From Novosphingobium percolationis (GTDB lineage: Bacteria > Pseudomonadota > Alphaproteobacteria > Sphingomonadales > Sphingomonadaceae): DNA of 64,000 bases. Shown here one piece after another: positions 36,368-45,533 of this stretch (position 1 is its first letter; each line of letters starts with the position of its first letter). The DNA is taken from positions 310,001 to 374,000 of the forward strand of contig NZ_JAILYM010000001.1 of the NCBI RefSeq assembly GCF_020179425.1, in the 5' to 3' direction. The notes under the pieces are model-generated. The model saw nothing but the letters and a program-made list of their open reading frames with translations, searched no databases and was not told where the DNA came from. The position numbers and the translations under genes are program-made.

Positions 36368-36381
36368 GCCCTCTTTCCCCC

Positions 36382-38778
36382 TCAGAACCGATAGCTGACG
36401 CGTGCGCCGAAATAGCGGTGCGAATCCCGCGCAGGCTGGCCGATCACGTAGTTGCCGGGCGTGAAGCCCGCGAGCGTGGCCGTTCCCGTGGCCCCTGCGA
36501 AGAAATCCTCGGCATTGGTCAGGTAGAAGTGATCGGTCAGGTTGTTGACGAAGAACGTCACTTCGGCGCGCTCATCCTTGCTCTGGATGCCAACGCTCAG
36601 ATCCACCAGCGCGAAGCCGGGCTGGCGCGTTTCGGGGTTCTGGTTACCCTGAAGCAGCGCGCCCGACCGGGCCGAGACGTTGCCGCCCAGCACCACGTTG
36701 AACGCGTCAAACGGAACCGTCTGTGCCACGTTGGCGCTGATCTTGAACTTCGGGCTGGCCGGCAGAGGCTTGCCCGAAAGGTCCTGCACGCCGCCTACGC
36801 ACCCTTGCGCGGCGGTCTGGCCCGGCCAGCAGGTCGCGCCAGCGAACTTCTCGAACTTGGCGTCGATATACGCCGCCGAGATCATCGCGCGGGTGTTGCC
36901 CTTGACGTAGTTGAGGTCCGCTTCCACGCCCGCCGTGCGCGCGCCTGCGTTGGCCAGCACCAGCACGCCGACCACTTGCGAGGTATCGAACAACTGCGCC
37001 TGATAGCCGTTGTACTTGGTGTAGAACGCCGCCGCGTTGAAGGTCAGGTGGCGGTCCAGCAACGAGGACTTGAAGCCCAATTCGAAGCTGTTGATGTGCT
37101 CCTGATCGGTGGCCTTGGTGAACGGCTTGTCGGTGGCAGCGGGCGCAGATTGCAGCGAATTGAAATCGTGGACGGTGTTGAAAGCCTTGGGCTTGTAGCC
37201 GCGCGTGTACGAGGCATAGACCATCGTGTCCGGGCTGGGGCGGAACTGCAGCGCAACGTCGCCCACCACCGCGTCGGACTTGTCATGCAGATCCCACTGG
37301 CACGGGAACGCGCCAGTCGGCGGGCTGGCCTGCCCGTTGAACAGGCAGCCCTGGAACACACCATTGGCAGGATCGAAGAACTGGCTGACGTTCCAGCCGA
37401 TCTTGTCGTGGTTGTAGCGCAGGCCGCCGACCACTGTGACCTTATCCGCCAGCCTGGCCGTCACGCGCGCATAGACCGCGATGTTCTCGGTGGTGGAGAT
37501 GTTGCGCTTGTTCTGCGCGTTCGCCACCCAGTTGCGCGCAACGAGCTGGTCGACCTTGGTGTCCGAATAGAATGCACCCGCGAGGAAATTGACCGGGTTT
37601 GCCGGGTTCGACGCGATCTTGAACTCCTGCGTGGTCTGCTTGACCTTGCCGCTCGCCTCCTGGAAATTGCCGAAGTGGGGCGCATGTCCGCCGGTCAGGA
37701 CGTCGAAGAAATAGACGTTCGACATGAACACGTCCTGCGACTGGTACTGCTTCTCCTCGAAGTACGAGGTCAGCGAGCTGAGCGTCAGGTCGCCCAGATG
37801 GTAGTTCAGCTGCAGCGAACCGTCGGCATCCTCATACCGCGAGCGCATTTCCACCGGCGAGGCGTACTTGGTGTTGCCAAACTTGATCGCATAGCCGGGG
37901 AAGGCGACGTCCTGCGGGATGCCGAAGGCGGTTGGAACGCCATGTTCATCGAAGGCCGAAGGGATGAACGGGAACAGCGTCGCGCCGAGCGTGAAATACT
38001 GCGGCGTGAAATTCTCCCCGCGCGAAGTGGCCAGCGCATAGTGGCCCATCACGGTCGCGTCGAAATTCTCGCCCAGCTCGAACTTCAGCTTGCCGCGCAG
38101 GCCCCAGTTTTCCGCAGCGCTCTTCTCGTCGCGGGTCAGGTTCTTAACCGGGTAGGGGGTGTGCCCGCCGAACGCGGTCAGGCTGAACTGCACGCCCTGC
38201 GCGATCGGGCCGCTGATCGCCGCTTCGCCCCGATATTCGCCGTCATCCGTGATCGAGCCGTTGAGGTGGCCACGAAAATCCTCGGTCGGGCCGTTGGTAA
38301 CGAAGTTGATGACGCCCGCCGACGCGGTGCGCCCGCCCAAAGTCGCCTGCGGACCCTTCAGCACTTCGAGCTGCGCCACGTCGGCCACGTTGTTGGCGGC
38401 AAAGCTGTCCGCCGGCACCGGCACGCCGTCGATCTGGATGTTGACGCCCGATGTCAGGCCGATCGCGCCTTCGTTGGCATTGGTCGAAATGCCGCGCAGG
38501 CCGTAGGGCACGCGGCCGTTGAAGGTTCCCTTGATCTCGACCGAGGGGACCACGCGGTTGATGTCCGACAGGTCGGTAACGTGGGCCTGCTCGACCAGCT
38601 TGTTGCTGAGAACGGCGGCGGCGACCGGAATGTCCTGCAGCTTTTCGGTACGCTTCTGCGCGGTGACGATGATCTCGGCGGTATCGTTGCCGGTCGTAGG
38701 CGCGGCATCCTCGGCGAAAGCAGGCGTGGCCAGAACGGCGACGACGGACGCGGACGACAGCAGAAGCAGCTTGCGCAT
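36382..38778 (-). CDS. TonB-dependent receptor 2
   Basis: 798 residues. Signal peptide MRKLLLLSSASVVAVLATPA with cleavage near AFAED, TonB-box-like EIIVTAQKR, plug with GLRGISTNANEG and VEVLKGPQ-like LEVLKGPQATLGG, then a barrel that ends RVSYRF. Plug length and GPQ motif fit the FecA/CirA class used by sphingomonads for catabolic substrates. It is divergent from the FAD hydroxylase gene, with 149 bases between them, and upstream of the epimerase-like gene. Confidence 0.93.
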   Translation of the reverse strand: MRKLLLLSSASVVAVLATPAFAEDAAPTTGNDTAEIIVTAQKRTEKLQDIPVAAAVLSNKLVEQAHVTDLSDINRVVPSVEIKGTFNGRVPYGLRGISTNANEGAIGLTSGVNIQIDGVPVPADSFAANNVADVAQLEVLKGPQATLGGRTASAGVINFVTNGPTEDFRGHLNGSITDDGEYRGEAAISGPIAQGVQFSLTAFGGHTPYPVKNLTRDEKSAAENWGLRGKLKFELGENFDATVMGHYALATSRGENFTPQYFTLGATLFPFIPSAFDEHGVPTAFGIPQDVAFPGYAIKFGNTKYASPVEMRSRYEDADGSLQLNYHLGDLTLSSLTSYFEEKQYQSQDVFMSNVYFFDVLTGGHAPHFGNFQEASGKVKQTTQEFKIASNPANPVNFLAGAFYSDTKVDQLVARNWVANAQNKRNISTTENIAVYARVTARLADKVTVVGGLRYNHDKIGWNVSQFFDPANGVFQGCLFNGQASPPTGAFPCQWDLHDKSDAVVGDVALQFRPSPDTMVYASYTRGYKPKAFNTVHDFNSLQSAPAATDKPFTKATDQEHINSFELGFKSSLLDRHLTFNAAAFYTKYNGYQAQLFDTSQVVGVLVLANAGARTAGVEADLNYVKGNTRAMISAAYIDAKFEKFAGATCWPGQTAAQGCVGGVQDLSGKPLPASPKFKISANVAQTVPFDAFNVVLGGNVSARSGALLQGNQNPETRQPGFALVDLSVGIQSKDERAEVTFFVNNLTDHFYLTNAEDFFAGATGTATLAGFTPGNYVIGQPARDSHRYFGARVSYRF

Positions 38779-38927
38779 GGTTTTCCCTCCCCATGTTTAT
38801 TGCGTGCACGAATGTGCTTGGCATTGCGGATACCGCCGCCATTGCCGCGCGTCCTTCCGATTGTGTGGATAGCCTTCATCCATCTTACCGATTTGTGTGC
38901 TGGCGGCCTGTCACGCAGGGAAGCGGC

Positions 38928-40067
38928 ATGACTGGGGAGAGCATCAGCAGCATCGCGCGGGCGTTGATCGTCGGCGGCGGTATCGGTGGCATGGCGAGCG
39001 CGATCAGCCTCGCCGAACGGGGCGTGGAGGTCGATCTGATCGACCTTGATCCGCACTGGCGTGTCTATGGCGCGGGGATCACCATCACGGGGCCGACCTT
39101 GCGCGCCTACAAGCATCTCGGCCTGCTGGAAGAAATCAAGCAGCAGGGCGCGATCACCAGCAAGACGCGCCTGTTCCGATACGACGGCACGCATATTCTC
39201 GATCTCGACGAGCCTGTGATCGAGGAAGGCCTGCCTGCCACGGGCGGCATCATGCGCCCCATCCTGCACCACATCATGCAAAAGCGCGTGCGCGAACTGG
39301 AAATCCCGGTGCGGCTCGGCCTGACCGTCACCGCACTCGAAAACCGCGCCGATGGCGTCGATGTCCGCTTCTCCGACGAGACTTCGGGTCGCTACGACCT
39401 CGTCGTGGGGGCCGACAGCGTCTATTCCACCGTGCGCGACATTGCCTTCCCGCACATGAGACCGGCCGTGCCGACCGGGCAGGGCTGCTGGCGCATCTCG
39501 ATTGCCAAGCCACCTGGCCTTGAAATGGGCGAGTTCTTCCTCGGCCACGCCAACCCCTGCGGCATCACCGCCTGCGGACCGGACAGCGTCTATATGTGGA
39601 TGCTCACCCCGCACGTCGAACGCGATACGCACATGAGCGAGGACGAACTGTTCGACACGCTCAAGGCGCTGCTGGCCGATTTCGGCGGCAATGCCGGGTG
39701 GATCCGCGACACCATGACGCGCGACGACTGGATCAACTACCGCCCGCTCGCCGCCGTGCTGCAACCGGGGCCGTGGTACAATGGCCGCATCGTGCTGCTG
39801 GGCGATGCCGTCCACGCCACCACGCCGCACTTGGCCTCGGGCGCGGGCATGGCGGTGGAAAGCGGGATCGTGCTCGCCGAGGAACTGGCGCGCGCCGACA
39901 GCGTGGAGCAGGGGCTGCAGGCCTATCAGGCCCGGCGCTTCGATCGCTGCCGCGATGTGATCGAAACCAGCGTTGCCGTGGGCAAGCTGCAACTCGCGCA
40001 CGGCGATCCGCACGTCCATGCGGAAATGCTTGAAGGCGCACTGTCACGGCTGAACAAGCCGTTCTGA
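38928..40067 (+). CDS. FAD-dependent monooxygenase (group A aromatic-hydroxylase type)
   Basis: 379 residues. FAD motif VGGGIGGMASAI near the N-terminus, the second FAD/NADPH motif VVGADSVYSTVR, and GD motif LLGDAVHATTPHLASGAG in the C-terminal half, the order typical of p-hydroxybenzoate hydroxylase-like enzymes. It would hydroxylate an aromatic or heterocyclic ring using NAD(P)H. The ATG at 38928 follows CAGGGAAGCGG and gives the usual short N-terminus; upstream codons fall in the TonB promoter region. GntR follows 98 bases downstream. Confidence 0.88.
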   Translation: MTGESISSIARALIVGGGIGGMASAISLAERGVEVDLIDLDPHWRVYGAGITITGPTLRAYKHLGLLEEIKQQGAITSKTRLFRYDGTHILDLDEPVIEEGLPATGGIMRPILHHIMQKRVRELEIPVRLGLTVTALENRADGVDVRFSDETSGRYDLVVGADSVYSTVRDIAFPHMRPAVPTGQGCWRISIAKPPGLEMGEFFLGHANPCGITACGPDSVYMWMLTPHVERDTHMSEDELFDTLKALLADFGGNAGWIRDTMTRDDWINYRPLAAVLQPGPWYNGRIVLLGDAVHATTPHLASGAGMAVESGIVLAEELARADSVEQGLQAYQARRFDRCRDVIETSVAVGKLQLAHGDPHVHAEMLEGALSRLNKPF

Positions 40068-40108
40068 TCGGCTGATTTTCTGGGGCCGGGAGGGCTGCGG
40101 CGCTCCCC

Positions 40109-40136
40109 GCCAACAGATTGTCGACAATCTGTTGGC
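40109..40136. promoter_or_regulatory. 28-bp perfect palindrome upstream of the GntR gene
   Basis: Half-site GCCAACAGATTGTC (40109-40122) mirrored exactly to 40136. The core TTGTCGACAA resembles GntR/FadR-type sites. It ends 29 bases before the GntR start, consistent with autoregulation. Confidence 0.75.
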
Positions 40137-40165
40137 AATCTTGCGCATTGGCGTATGGTCACGCC

Positions 40166-40822
40166 ATGCCGAGTCCCACGACCATCGCCCAGAAGTCCGC
40201 CGCACTGCCCTCGTCGGAGGAGATCGCACGCGCGATCGTCCAGGGGCTCGAAGCCGGAGAGTTCGCACCCGGACAGCGTCTTGTCGAAGCGGACCTGTGC
40301 CTGCGCTTCGGCGTCGGGCGGCAAGCCGTGCGCGAGGCGTTGCAACGGCTCAAGATGGTCGGCGTGGTCGATATCGTGCCCAATCGCGGCGCGCATATCC
40401 TGCACATGACGCCCGAACAGGCGGCGCTGACGCTGGAAGTGACCGAACTGCTGTTCGGCCTCGCCGCGCGCACCGCCGCCCGACGTATCGCTGCCGGGTC
40501 AGGAACAGCGACGCTGGAACACGCTATCGGCGAACTGGACGCTTGCGCGGATGGCGCGGCGGCGGGCGACTATATGCGCGCGCGGCGGCACCTGTTCGGC
40601 GCGCTGGCGCAGATCGCCGACAACCCCGAATTGACTCGCCTGCTCGACCAGACCCGCGTCCACGTGCTGCGCGGGCAGTTCGGCTTTGCCGGCTTGCGGC
40701 AGGACCACGCGCGCGAGCTGGCGGCCATCGGCCGCCTCGTGCTGGCGGGCCAGTGCGCCGAAGCAGAAGCGCAGGCCCGCGCCCACGTCGAACGCATCCG
40801 GCTCCATCTGGAGCGCATCTGA
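40166..40822 (+). CDS. GntR-family regulator (FadR/FCD subgroup)
   Basis: 218 residues. N-terminal winged helix: SEEIARAIVQGLEAGEFAPGQ split here as EEIARAIVQGL and EAGEFAPGQ, then RFGVGRQAVREALQRLKM and VVDIVPNRGAHI. The C-terminal all-helical FCD domain contains EVTELLFGLAART, YMRARRHLFGAL and LRQDHARELAAI with the conserved acidic/His pocket for metal or acid ligands. It lies directly before the amidohydrolase gene (50 bases) and its palindrome, so it probably controls this operon. Confidence 0.88.
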   Translation: MPSPTTIAQKSAALPSSEEIARAIVQGLEAGEFAPGQRLVEADLCLRFGVGRQAVREALQRLKMVGVVDIVPNRGAHILHMTPEQAALTLEVTELLFGLAARTAARRIAAGSGTATLEHAIGELDACADGAAAGDYMRARRHLFGALAQIADNPELTRLLDQTRVHVLRGQFGFAGLRQDHARELAAIGRLVLAGQCAEAEAQARAHVERIRLHLERI

Positions 40823-40872
40823 CAAGACCACGAAACCACAAGATCAACGATAAAGACCGGGAGAGTACGATC

Positions 40873-42603
40873 ATGGAATACGACCTCGTCATTCGCGGCG
40901 GACTGGTGTGCGATGGCACCGGCGCCCCTGCCTTCCACGCCGACGTCGCGGTCAAGGATGGCCGCATCGCCAAGGTCGGCGATGTGACCGGACGCGGCGC
41001 GGAGGAGATCGAAGCCACCGGCAGGATCGTCACCCCCGGCTTCGTCGACATCCACACCCATTACGACGGGCAGGTCACGTGGGAGAACCGCGTCGCCCCG
41101 TCCTCCGCCCATGGCGTCACCACCGTGCTGATGGGCAATTGCGGCGTTGGCTTTGCCCCCTGCCGCCCGCACGAGCGCGAAATGCTGGTCAAGCTGATGG
41201 AAGGCGTGGAGGACATCCCCGAAGTGGTGATGACCGAAGGCCTGCCGTGGAACTGGGAGACGTTTCCCGAATACCTCGATGCGCTGGAAAAGCGCGAGCT
41301 GGACATCGACATCGCCACGCAGCTTCCTCATTCCGCGCTGCGCATCTTCGTGATGGGCGAGCGCGCCGCGCGGCAGGAAGCGCCGACGGCCGAGGATCTC
41401 GACAAGATGCGCGCGCTGGTGGCCGAAGCGATCAAGGCGGGCGCGTTCGGTGTCACCACGTCGCGCAACGTCATGCACCGTACCAAGGCGGGCGAGCTTG
41501 CGCCCAGTCTCTATTCGGACGTCGATGAGCTCTGCGCGCTGGCCGATGGGCTCAACCAGGCCGATGCGGGCGTGTTCCAGATGATCCCCGCGCCGTCCGG
41601 CCACTCAGAAGAGGAGTTCGCGGTGCTGCGCCAGATCGCCGAGCATGGCCGCCGCCCGGTCTCGTTCACGCTGCTCGATGTCGCCGGGCAGCCGGGCAAG
41701 GGCTGGCGCGGAATGCTCGAAGCGCTCGAACAGGCGCGCGCCGATGGCCTTGAAATGCGCGGGCAGGTCGCGCCGCGCCCGGTGGGGATGTTCTACGGCC
41801 TCGACCTCAGCCTCCACCCGTTCAGCTCGCATCCTTCGTACAAGGCGATCGCGCATCTGCCATTGGCCGAGCGCGTGGCGAAGATGCGCGATCCCGAATT
41901 CCGCGCGCAGCTGCTGTCCGAACAGCCCGAGGATACCAACCCGACCACGCTGGCGCTGATCGACGCCTTCCGCGCCACGCACGAATGGGACGGTCCGCGC
42001 CCCGACTACGAGCCGGTGCGCGACAATCGCATCGAACAGCGCGCGGAACGGGCAGGGCAGTCGTGGCCGGAATATGCCTACGACCTGCTGCTCAGGAACG
42101 AAGGGCGGCAAATGTTCTACCTGCCCGCTGCCAACTACACCGCGGGCAACCTCGACGCCGTGCGCGAAATGCTGGGCCATCCCGATACGCTGCTCGGCCT
42201 CGCCGATGGCGGCGCACACTACGGCCTGATCTGCGACGGCAGCTTCCCGACCTACTTCCTCCAGCGCTGGGCGCGCGATGCTTGCGACGACCAGCGCATC
42301 ACCATCGAGGATGCCGTGGCCGAACTGACCTCGCGCCCTGCCGCTGCCGTGCGCATGACGGACCGGGGCCGCATCGCCGTGGGCATGAAGGCCGATCTCA
42401 ACGTGATCGACCTCGACGCGCTCGACCTGCACCTGCCGTTCGTGGCTTACAACCTGCCCGCCGGGGGCAAGCGGATGCAGCAGGATGCCGATGGGTACGT
42501 CGCCACGGTGGTCTCGGGCGTGGTGATCCAGCGCAATGGCCAGCCCACCGGCGCGCTGCCGGGACGCCTCGTGCGGCGCGGGCGCGAACTGATGGCCGCC
42601 TGA
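40873..42603 (+). CDS. N-acyl-D-amino-acid deacylase-like amidohydrolase 1
   Basis: 576 residues, an amidohydrolase-superfamily protein. MEYDLVIRGGLVCDGTG is the small beta-domain start; the metal-binding motif is VDIHTHYDGQ (HxH); NCGVGFAPC and the later DGGAHYGLICDG (metal Asp/His) are typical of the D-aminoacylase/dihydropyrimidinase-like group. It hydrolyses an amide or cyclic amide bond. The ATG at 40873 is preceded by GGGAGAGTACGATC. It is separated from Rieske oxygenase 1 by a 103-base spacer with a large inverted repeat. A paralogue is encoded at 50464. Confidence 0.88.
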   Translation: MEYDLVIRGGLVCDGTGAPAFHADVAVKDGRIAKVGDVTGRGAEEIEATGRIVTPGFVDIHTHYDGQVTWENRVAPSSAHGVTTVLMGNCGVGFAPCRPHEREMLVKLMEGVEDIPEVVMTEGLPWNWETFPEYLDALEKRELDIDIATQLPHSALRIFVMGERAARQEAPTAEDLDKMRALVAEAIKAGAFGVTTSRNVMHRTKAGELAPSLYSDVDELCALADGLNQADAGVFQMIPAPSGHSEEEFAVLRQIAEHGRRPVSFTLLDVAGQPGKGWRGMLEALEQARADGLEMRGQVAPRPVGMFYGLDLSLHPFSSHPSYKAIAHLPLAERVAKMRDPEFRAQLLSEQPEDTNPTTLALIDAFRATHEWDGPRPDYEPVRDNRIEQRAERAGQSWPEYAYDLLLRNEGRQMFYLPAANYTAGNLDAVREMLGHPDTLLGLADGGAHYGLICDGSFPTYFLQRWARDACDDQRITIEDAVAELTSRPAAAVRMTDRGRIAVGMKADLNVIDLDALDLHLPFVAYNLPAGGKRMQQDADGYVATVVSGVVIQRNGQPTGALPGRLVRRGRELMAA

Positions 42604-42642
42604 CCCTCTATCCATAGGGACAGGTTGCCACCTCTCCGACTC

Positions 42643-42684
42643 TTGCAGCATAAAACAGTCCGCGCGGATTGTTTTATGCTGCAA
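42643..42684. promoter_or_regulatory. Large inverted repeat upstream of Rieske oxygenase 1
   Basis: Arms TTGCAGCATAAAACA and TGTTTTATGCTGCAA (42643-42657 / 42670-42684) around TCCGCGCGGA, one mismatched pair. Located between amidohydrolase 1 and the Rieske gene. Could be a dyad operator, terminator or both; no terminal T-run follows. Confidence 0.55.
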
Positions 42685-42706
42685 CCGCACAGAACGGAGA
42701 GGACAT

Positions 42707-44128
42707 ATGCTCGATTCGATCCGCGAACACGGGTTGCCGCGTGCGCCCGCCAGCGATGAAGACCTCGCCACGATCCGCTGCCCGGCGCCGAGCGTGCAGG
42801 AAATCGTGGCCAAGGACCCGCTGCCGCCGCCCGCAGTGCTGACGTTCGAACAGCCTGCCTACCTCGGCAGTGCGCCGGTCTCGGTCGATCGCTATTTCGA
42901 TCCCGCAATCTTCGCCGCCGAAATCGAGAAGATCTGGAAGAAGACCTGGCAGTGGGTCTGCCGCGAGGATCACATCCCCGAACCGGGCGACTTCTACACC
43001 TACGAAGTCGCGCACCTGTCCTACGTCGTCGTGCGCCAGCAGGACATGAGCGTGAAGGGCTTCGTCAATTCCTGCCTGCACCGCTCGACCAAGTTCAAGA
43101 AGGGCGAAGGCATCGGCGCGGGCAACGACCTGCGCTGCCCCTACCACGGCTGGACGTGGAACAACGACGGCACACTCAAGTCCGTGCCCTGCGCCTGGGA
43201 CTTTGCGCATCTTGATCCGGCCAAGACCAACCTTCCCGAGGTGCGCGTCGGCCACTGGGGCGGGTTCATCTTCATCAACCCCGCGCAGGACGGACCGAGC
43301 CTTGAAGAGTTTCTCGCGCCGCTGCCCGATCACTTCAAGGACTGGGCGATCGCCGACCGCTACGTCTCGGTCCACGTCGCCAAGGAACTGCCCTGCAACT
43401 GGAAGACCGCGCAAGAAGCCTTCCTCGAATCCTACCACGTGCTGGAAACGCACCCGCAGCTGCTCAAGGGCGTGGGCGATGCCAACGTGCAGTACGATTG
43501 CCATTCGGACCACGTCACGCGCTTCTATGCCGCCAGCGGCATCAATTCGCCGCACCTCGCCAGGCCGCTGACCGAGCAGGAACTGCTATCGACCATGATC
43601 CTGGGCGACAAGGATTCGCGCGGGGACAGCCTGACCGTGGGCGAGGGCGAAACCGCGCGCACCGTCATGGCACGCCACTTGCGCAAGGTGATGGGCGAAC
43701 AGTACCAGACCGATCTTTCGACCGTTTCCGACAGCGAGATGATCGATACCATCGAATACCATGTGTTCCCCAACATGGTGCTGTTCCCGGGGCTTTCGCT
43801 GCCGATGGTCTATCGCTTCCGCCCGATCGGCAGCGATCCCAACCGCACGCTGTTCGAGATCCTGTTCCTGCGTCCCAAGCCCGCCAATGGCGAAGCGCCG
43901 GAACCGCCCGAGCCGTACCACGTCGCCGAAATGGAGAGTTATGCGTCGGCGCCCGGCTTCGATGCGGCGATGGGCGCGGTCTATGATCAGGACACCGACA
44001 ACCTGCGATCACAGCAGGACGGCTTCCGCGCCAGCGCGACGGGCGTGCAGCACCTCGGCAACTATCAGGAGTCGCGCATTCGACACTTCCAGATGGTGGT
44101 CGACAAGTACCTCGCGGCGGAGGGTTGA
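42707..44128 (+). CDS. Rieske non-heme iron oxygenase, alpha subunit 1
   Basis: 473 residues. Rieske cluster C123-x-H125 and C144-x-x-H147 (CLH, CPYH), mononuclear iron in ESYHVLETHP (H244, H249), in which the usual upstream bridging Asp position reads QEAFLES. The C-terminal domain has IEYHVFPNMVLFPGLSLP. The enzyme would hydroxylate or demethylate an aromatic or alicyclic substrate with reductase partners from elsewhere, since none is coded nearby. The SnoaL/beta-like gene follows three bases downstream, as in alpha-beta dioxygenases. Confidence 0.93.
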   Translation: MLDSIREHGLPRAPASDEDLATIRCPAPSVQEIVAKDPLPPPAVLTFEQPAYLGSAPVSVDRYFDPAIFAAEIEKIWKKTWQWVCREDHIPEPGDFYTYEVAHLSYVVVRQQDMSVKGFVNSCLHRSTKFKKGEGIGAGNDLRCPYHGWTWNNDGTLKSVPCAWDFAHLDPAKTNLPEVRVGHWGGFIFINPAQDGPSLEEFLAPLPDHFKDWAIADRYVSVHVAKELPCNWKTAQEAFLESYHVLETHPQLLKGVGDANVQYDCHSDHVTRFYAASGINSPHLARPLTEQELLSTMILGDKDSRGDSLTVGEGETARTVMARHLRKVMGEQYQTDLSTVSDSEMIDTIEYHVFPNMVLFPGLSLPMVYRFRPIGSDPNRTLFEILFLRPKPANGEAPEPPEPYHVAEMESYASAPGFDAAMGAVYDQDTDNLRSQQDGFRASATGVQHLGNYQESRIRHFQMVVDKYLAAEG

Positions 44129-44131
44129 GCC

Positions 44132-44650
44132 ATGGCATTCGATCTCGAAGCCGAAGTCCGCGACCTTGCCGCGCGGCGCGACATCAACGACGCCCTGTGC
44201 CGCTACATGCGCGGTCAGGACCGGCTCGATCCGGTTCTGCACCGGTCTGCCTTCCACGATGACGCCTGGGTCGACTGCGGGCTGATGAACGGCACGGCGG
44301 ATGAATTCGTCGCCTTCGCGCAAGGGTTCCTGGCCGATATCGAGAGCAGCCAGCACATCATCGGGCAGGTGCAGCTTTCGGTGAATGGCGACAAGGCTAG
44401 CGGCGAAGTCTACTTCTACGCCTACCACCGCATCGCCGAGGATGGCATGCCCAAGGACCTGATCGTGGCGGGGCGCTACATCGACGAATACGCCTGCCGC
44501 AATGGCGACTGGCGCATCGTGCGGCGCAAGGAACTGATCGACTGGGCGCGCACCGATCCGGCCGCCGACGCGTTCCTGCGCGAGAACGACCTGCCGCGCG
44601 GTGGGCGGCGCGGCGCGGACTTCGGCCAGACGCGCGCCTGGCCTGCGTAA
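44132..44650 (+). CDS. NTF2/SnoaL-like protein, probable beta-subunit-like partner 1
   Basis: 172 residues, cone-shaped NTF2-like fold: VRDLAARRDINDALCRYMRGQDRLDPVLHRSAFHDDAWVDCG shows the start (given here only as LAARRDINDALCRYMRG and SAFHDDAWVDCG). These are the features of SnoaL-4 and aromatic-dioxygenase beta-subunit-like proteins. Being directly after Rieske 1 suggests a beta subunit or a hydratase of its product. The end is followed by a perfect terminator. Confidence 0.84.
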   Translation: MAFDLEAEVRDLAARRDINDALCRYMRGQDRLDPVLHRSAFHDDAWVDCGLMNGTADEFVAFAQGFLADIESSQHIIGQVQLSVNGDKASGEVYFYAYHRIAEDGMPKDLIVAGRYIDEYACRNGDWRIVRRKELIDWARTDPAADAFLRENDLPRGGRRGADFGQTRAWPA

Positions 44651-44653
44651 CCC

Positions 44654-44685
44654 GGTGCGGGCCCGGATGCATCCGGGCCCGCACC
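44654..44685 (+). terminator. Perfect 32-base palindrome after the SnoaL gene
   Basis: Half-site GGTGCGGGCCCGGATG (44654-44669) is repeated exactly in reverse complement to 44685, followed by a T-rich TGTCCTCTTTCGCTCTT. Terminator of the amidohydrolase-Rieske 1 unit. Confidence 0.78.
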
Positions 44686-44723
44686 TGTCCTCTTTCGCTC
44701 TTGCGGCGGCGCGGCGAGGTCAT

Positions 44724-45425
44724 ATGACCGGTGCCATGACCGATACTGCCCCTGTCGCCCCCAAGAAGCTCACGTCGAAGGGCCAGCGCACCCGAGACGC
44801 CATTCTCGATGCCGCCGAGCGGCAGTTTGCGGAACGCGGCTTCGAAGGCGTATCGCTGCGCCAGATCATGGACGAAGCGCAGGTGCAGATGGGCCAGATC
44901 CAGTACTACTTCCCTAGCAAGGAGGATGTCTTCGCCTCGGTGCTGGAGCGCCGGCTCGATGACGTCTGCGCAGGCTATGCAGCTGCGGTCGCGGATCTCG
45001 ATGCCCTGGCGGCTGCGGGCAGGGCCGATCTTGCCGCCACGGTCCGCGCCGTCACCGCCATCTCGCGTGCGTGGCTTTCTTCCGACGACACCGGGCGGCA
45101 CCGCTACCTGCGGATGCTGGCGCTCAGCACGATGAGCTTCGACCAGCCCGACTATGTGCGTCGCCACGGCGAGGCCTTCCGGCCGCTCAACGAGCGCGTG
45201 GTCGCCGCCATGGCGGCATGCTTTCCGCACGCCTCCGAAGCGCGCATTCGCGCCGCCTACCACCTGATCGAAACCAACCTGCTGTCGCTGTACGTCAACG
45301 TCGACGCCATGTTGCGCCGGTCGGGCATCGCGCGTTCGGCACAGTCCGTCGGCGCGCTCTACGACGATCTGGAGCAATTTCTGCGCGGCGGGGTTGAGCG
45401 GCTGATCGGCACCGCCGCTCCCTAA
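44724..45425 (+). CDS. TetR-family regulator
   Basis: 233 residues. Helix-turn-helix RDAILDAAERQFAERGFEGV, SLRQIMDEAQVQMGQIQYYF, a canonical TetR DNA-binding domain; the C-terminal domain (LERRLDDVCAGYA onwards) binds an unknown ligand. GAGGT precedes the ATG at 44724; the later ATG at 44736 has poorer spacing. It stands directly before TonB receptor 3, whose promoter has a 20-bp palindrome, so receptor and Rieske operons are candidate targets. Confidence 0.88.
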   Translation: MTGAMTDTAPVAPKKLTSKGQRTRDAILDAAERQFAERGFEGVSLRQIMDEAQVQMGQIQYYFPSKEDVFASVLERRLDDVCAGYAAAVADLDALAAAGRADLAATVRAVTAISRAWLSSDDTGRHRYLRMLALSTMSFDQPDYVRRHGEAFRPLNERVVAAMAACFPHASEARIRAAYHLIETNLLSLYVNVDAMLRRSGIARSAQSVGALYDDLEQFLRGGVERLIGTAAP

Positions 45426-45454
45426 TCAAAACAGCAGCTTCGCCTCCCCCTGAA

Positions 45455-45474
45455 AATAGTGCAATTGCACCATT
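45455..45474. promoter_or_regulatory. 20-bp near-perfect palindrome at the TonB receptor 3 promoter
   Basis: AATAGTGCAATTGCACCATT, with only one mismatched pair (45458/45471); core GTGCAATTGCAC. It is 60 bases upstream of the receptor ATG. Probable TetR operator. Confidence 0.6.
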
Positions 45475-45533
45475 AGAGCGTCACAGCGGCGCCGCGCACT
45501 CCGGCGCGGGCCGGACGCCTGAGGGAGAGACTG

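Noticed and set aside
38793..38927. Upstream extension of the FAD hydroxylase to an earlier start
   Set aside because: These codons fall in the TonB receptor 2 promoter; the ATG at 38928 has a good Shine-Dalgarno and places the FAD motif correctly.
36418..38931. An 837-codon open frame on the plus strand opposite TonB receptor 2
   Set aside because: Antisense shadow of a clear receptor gene; composition atypical for a protein.
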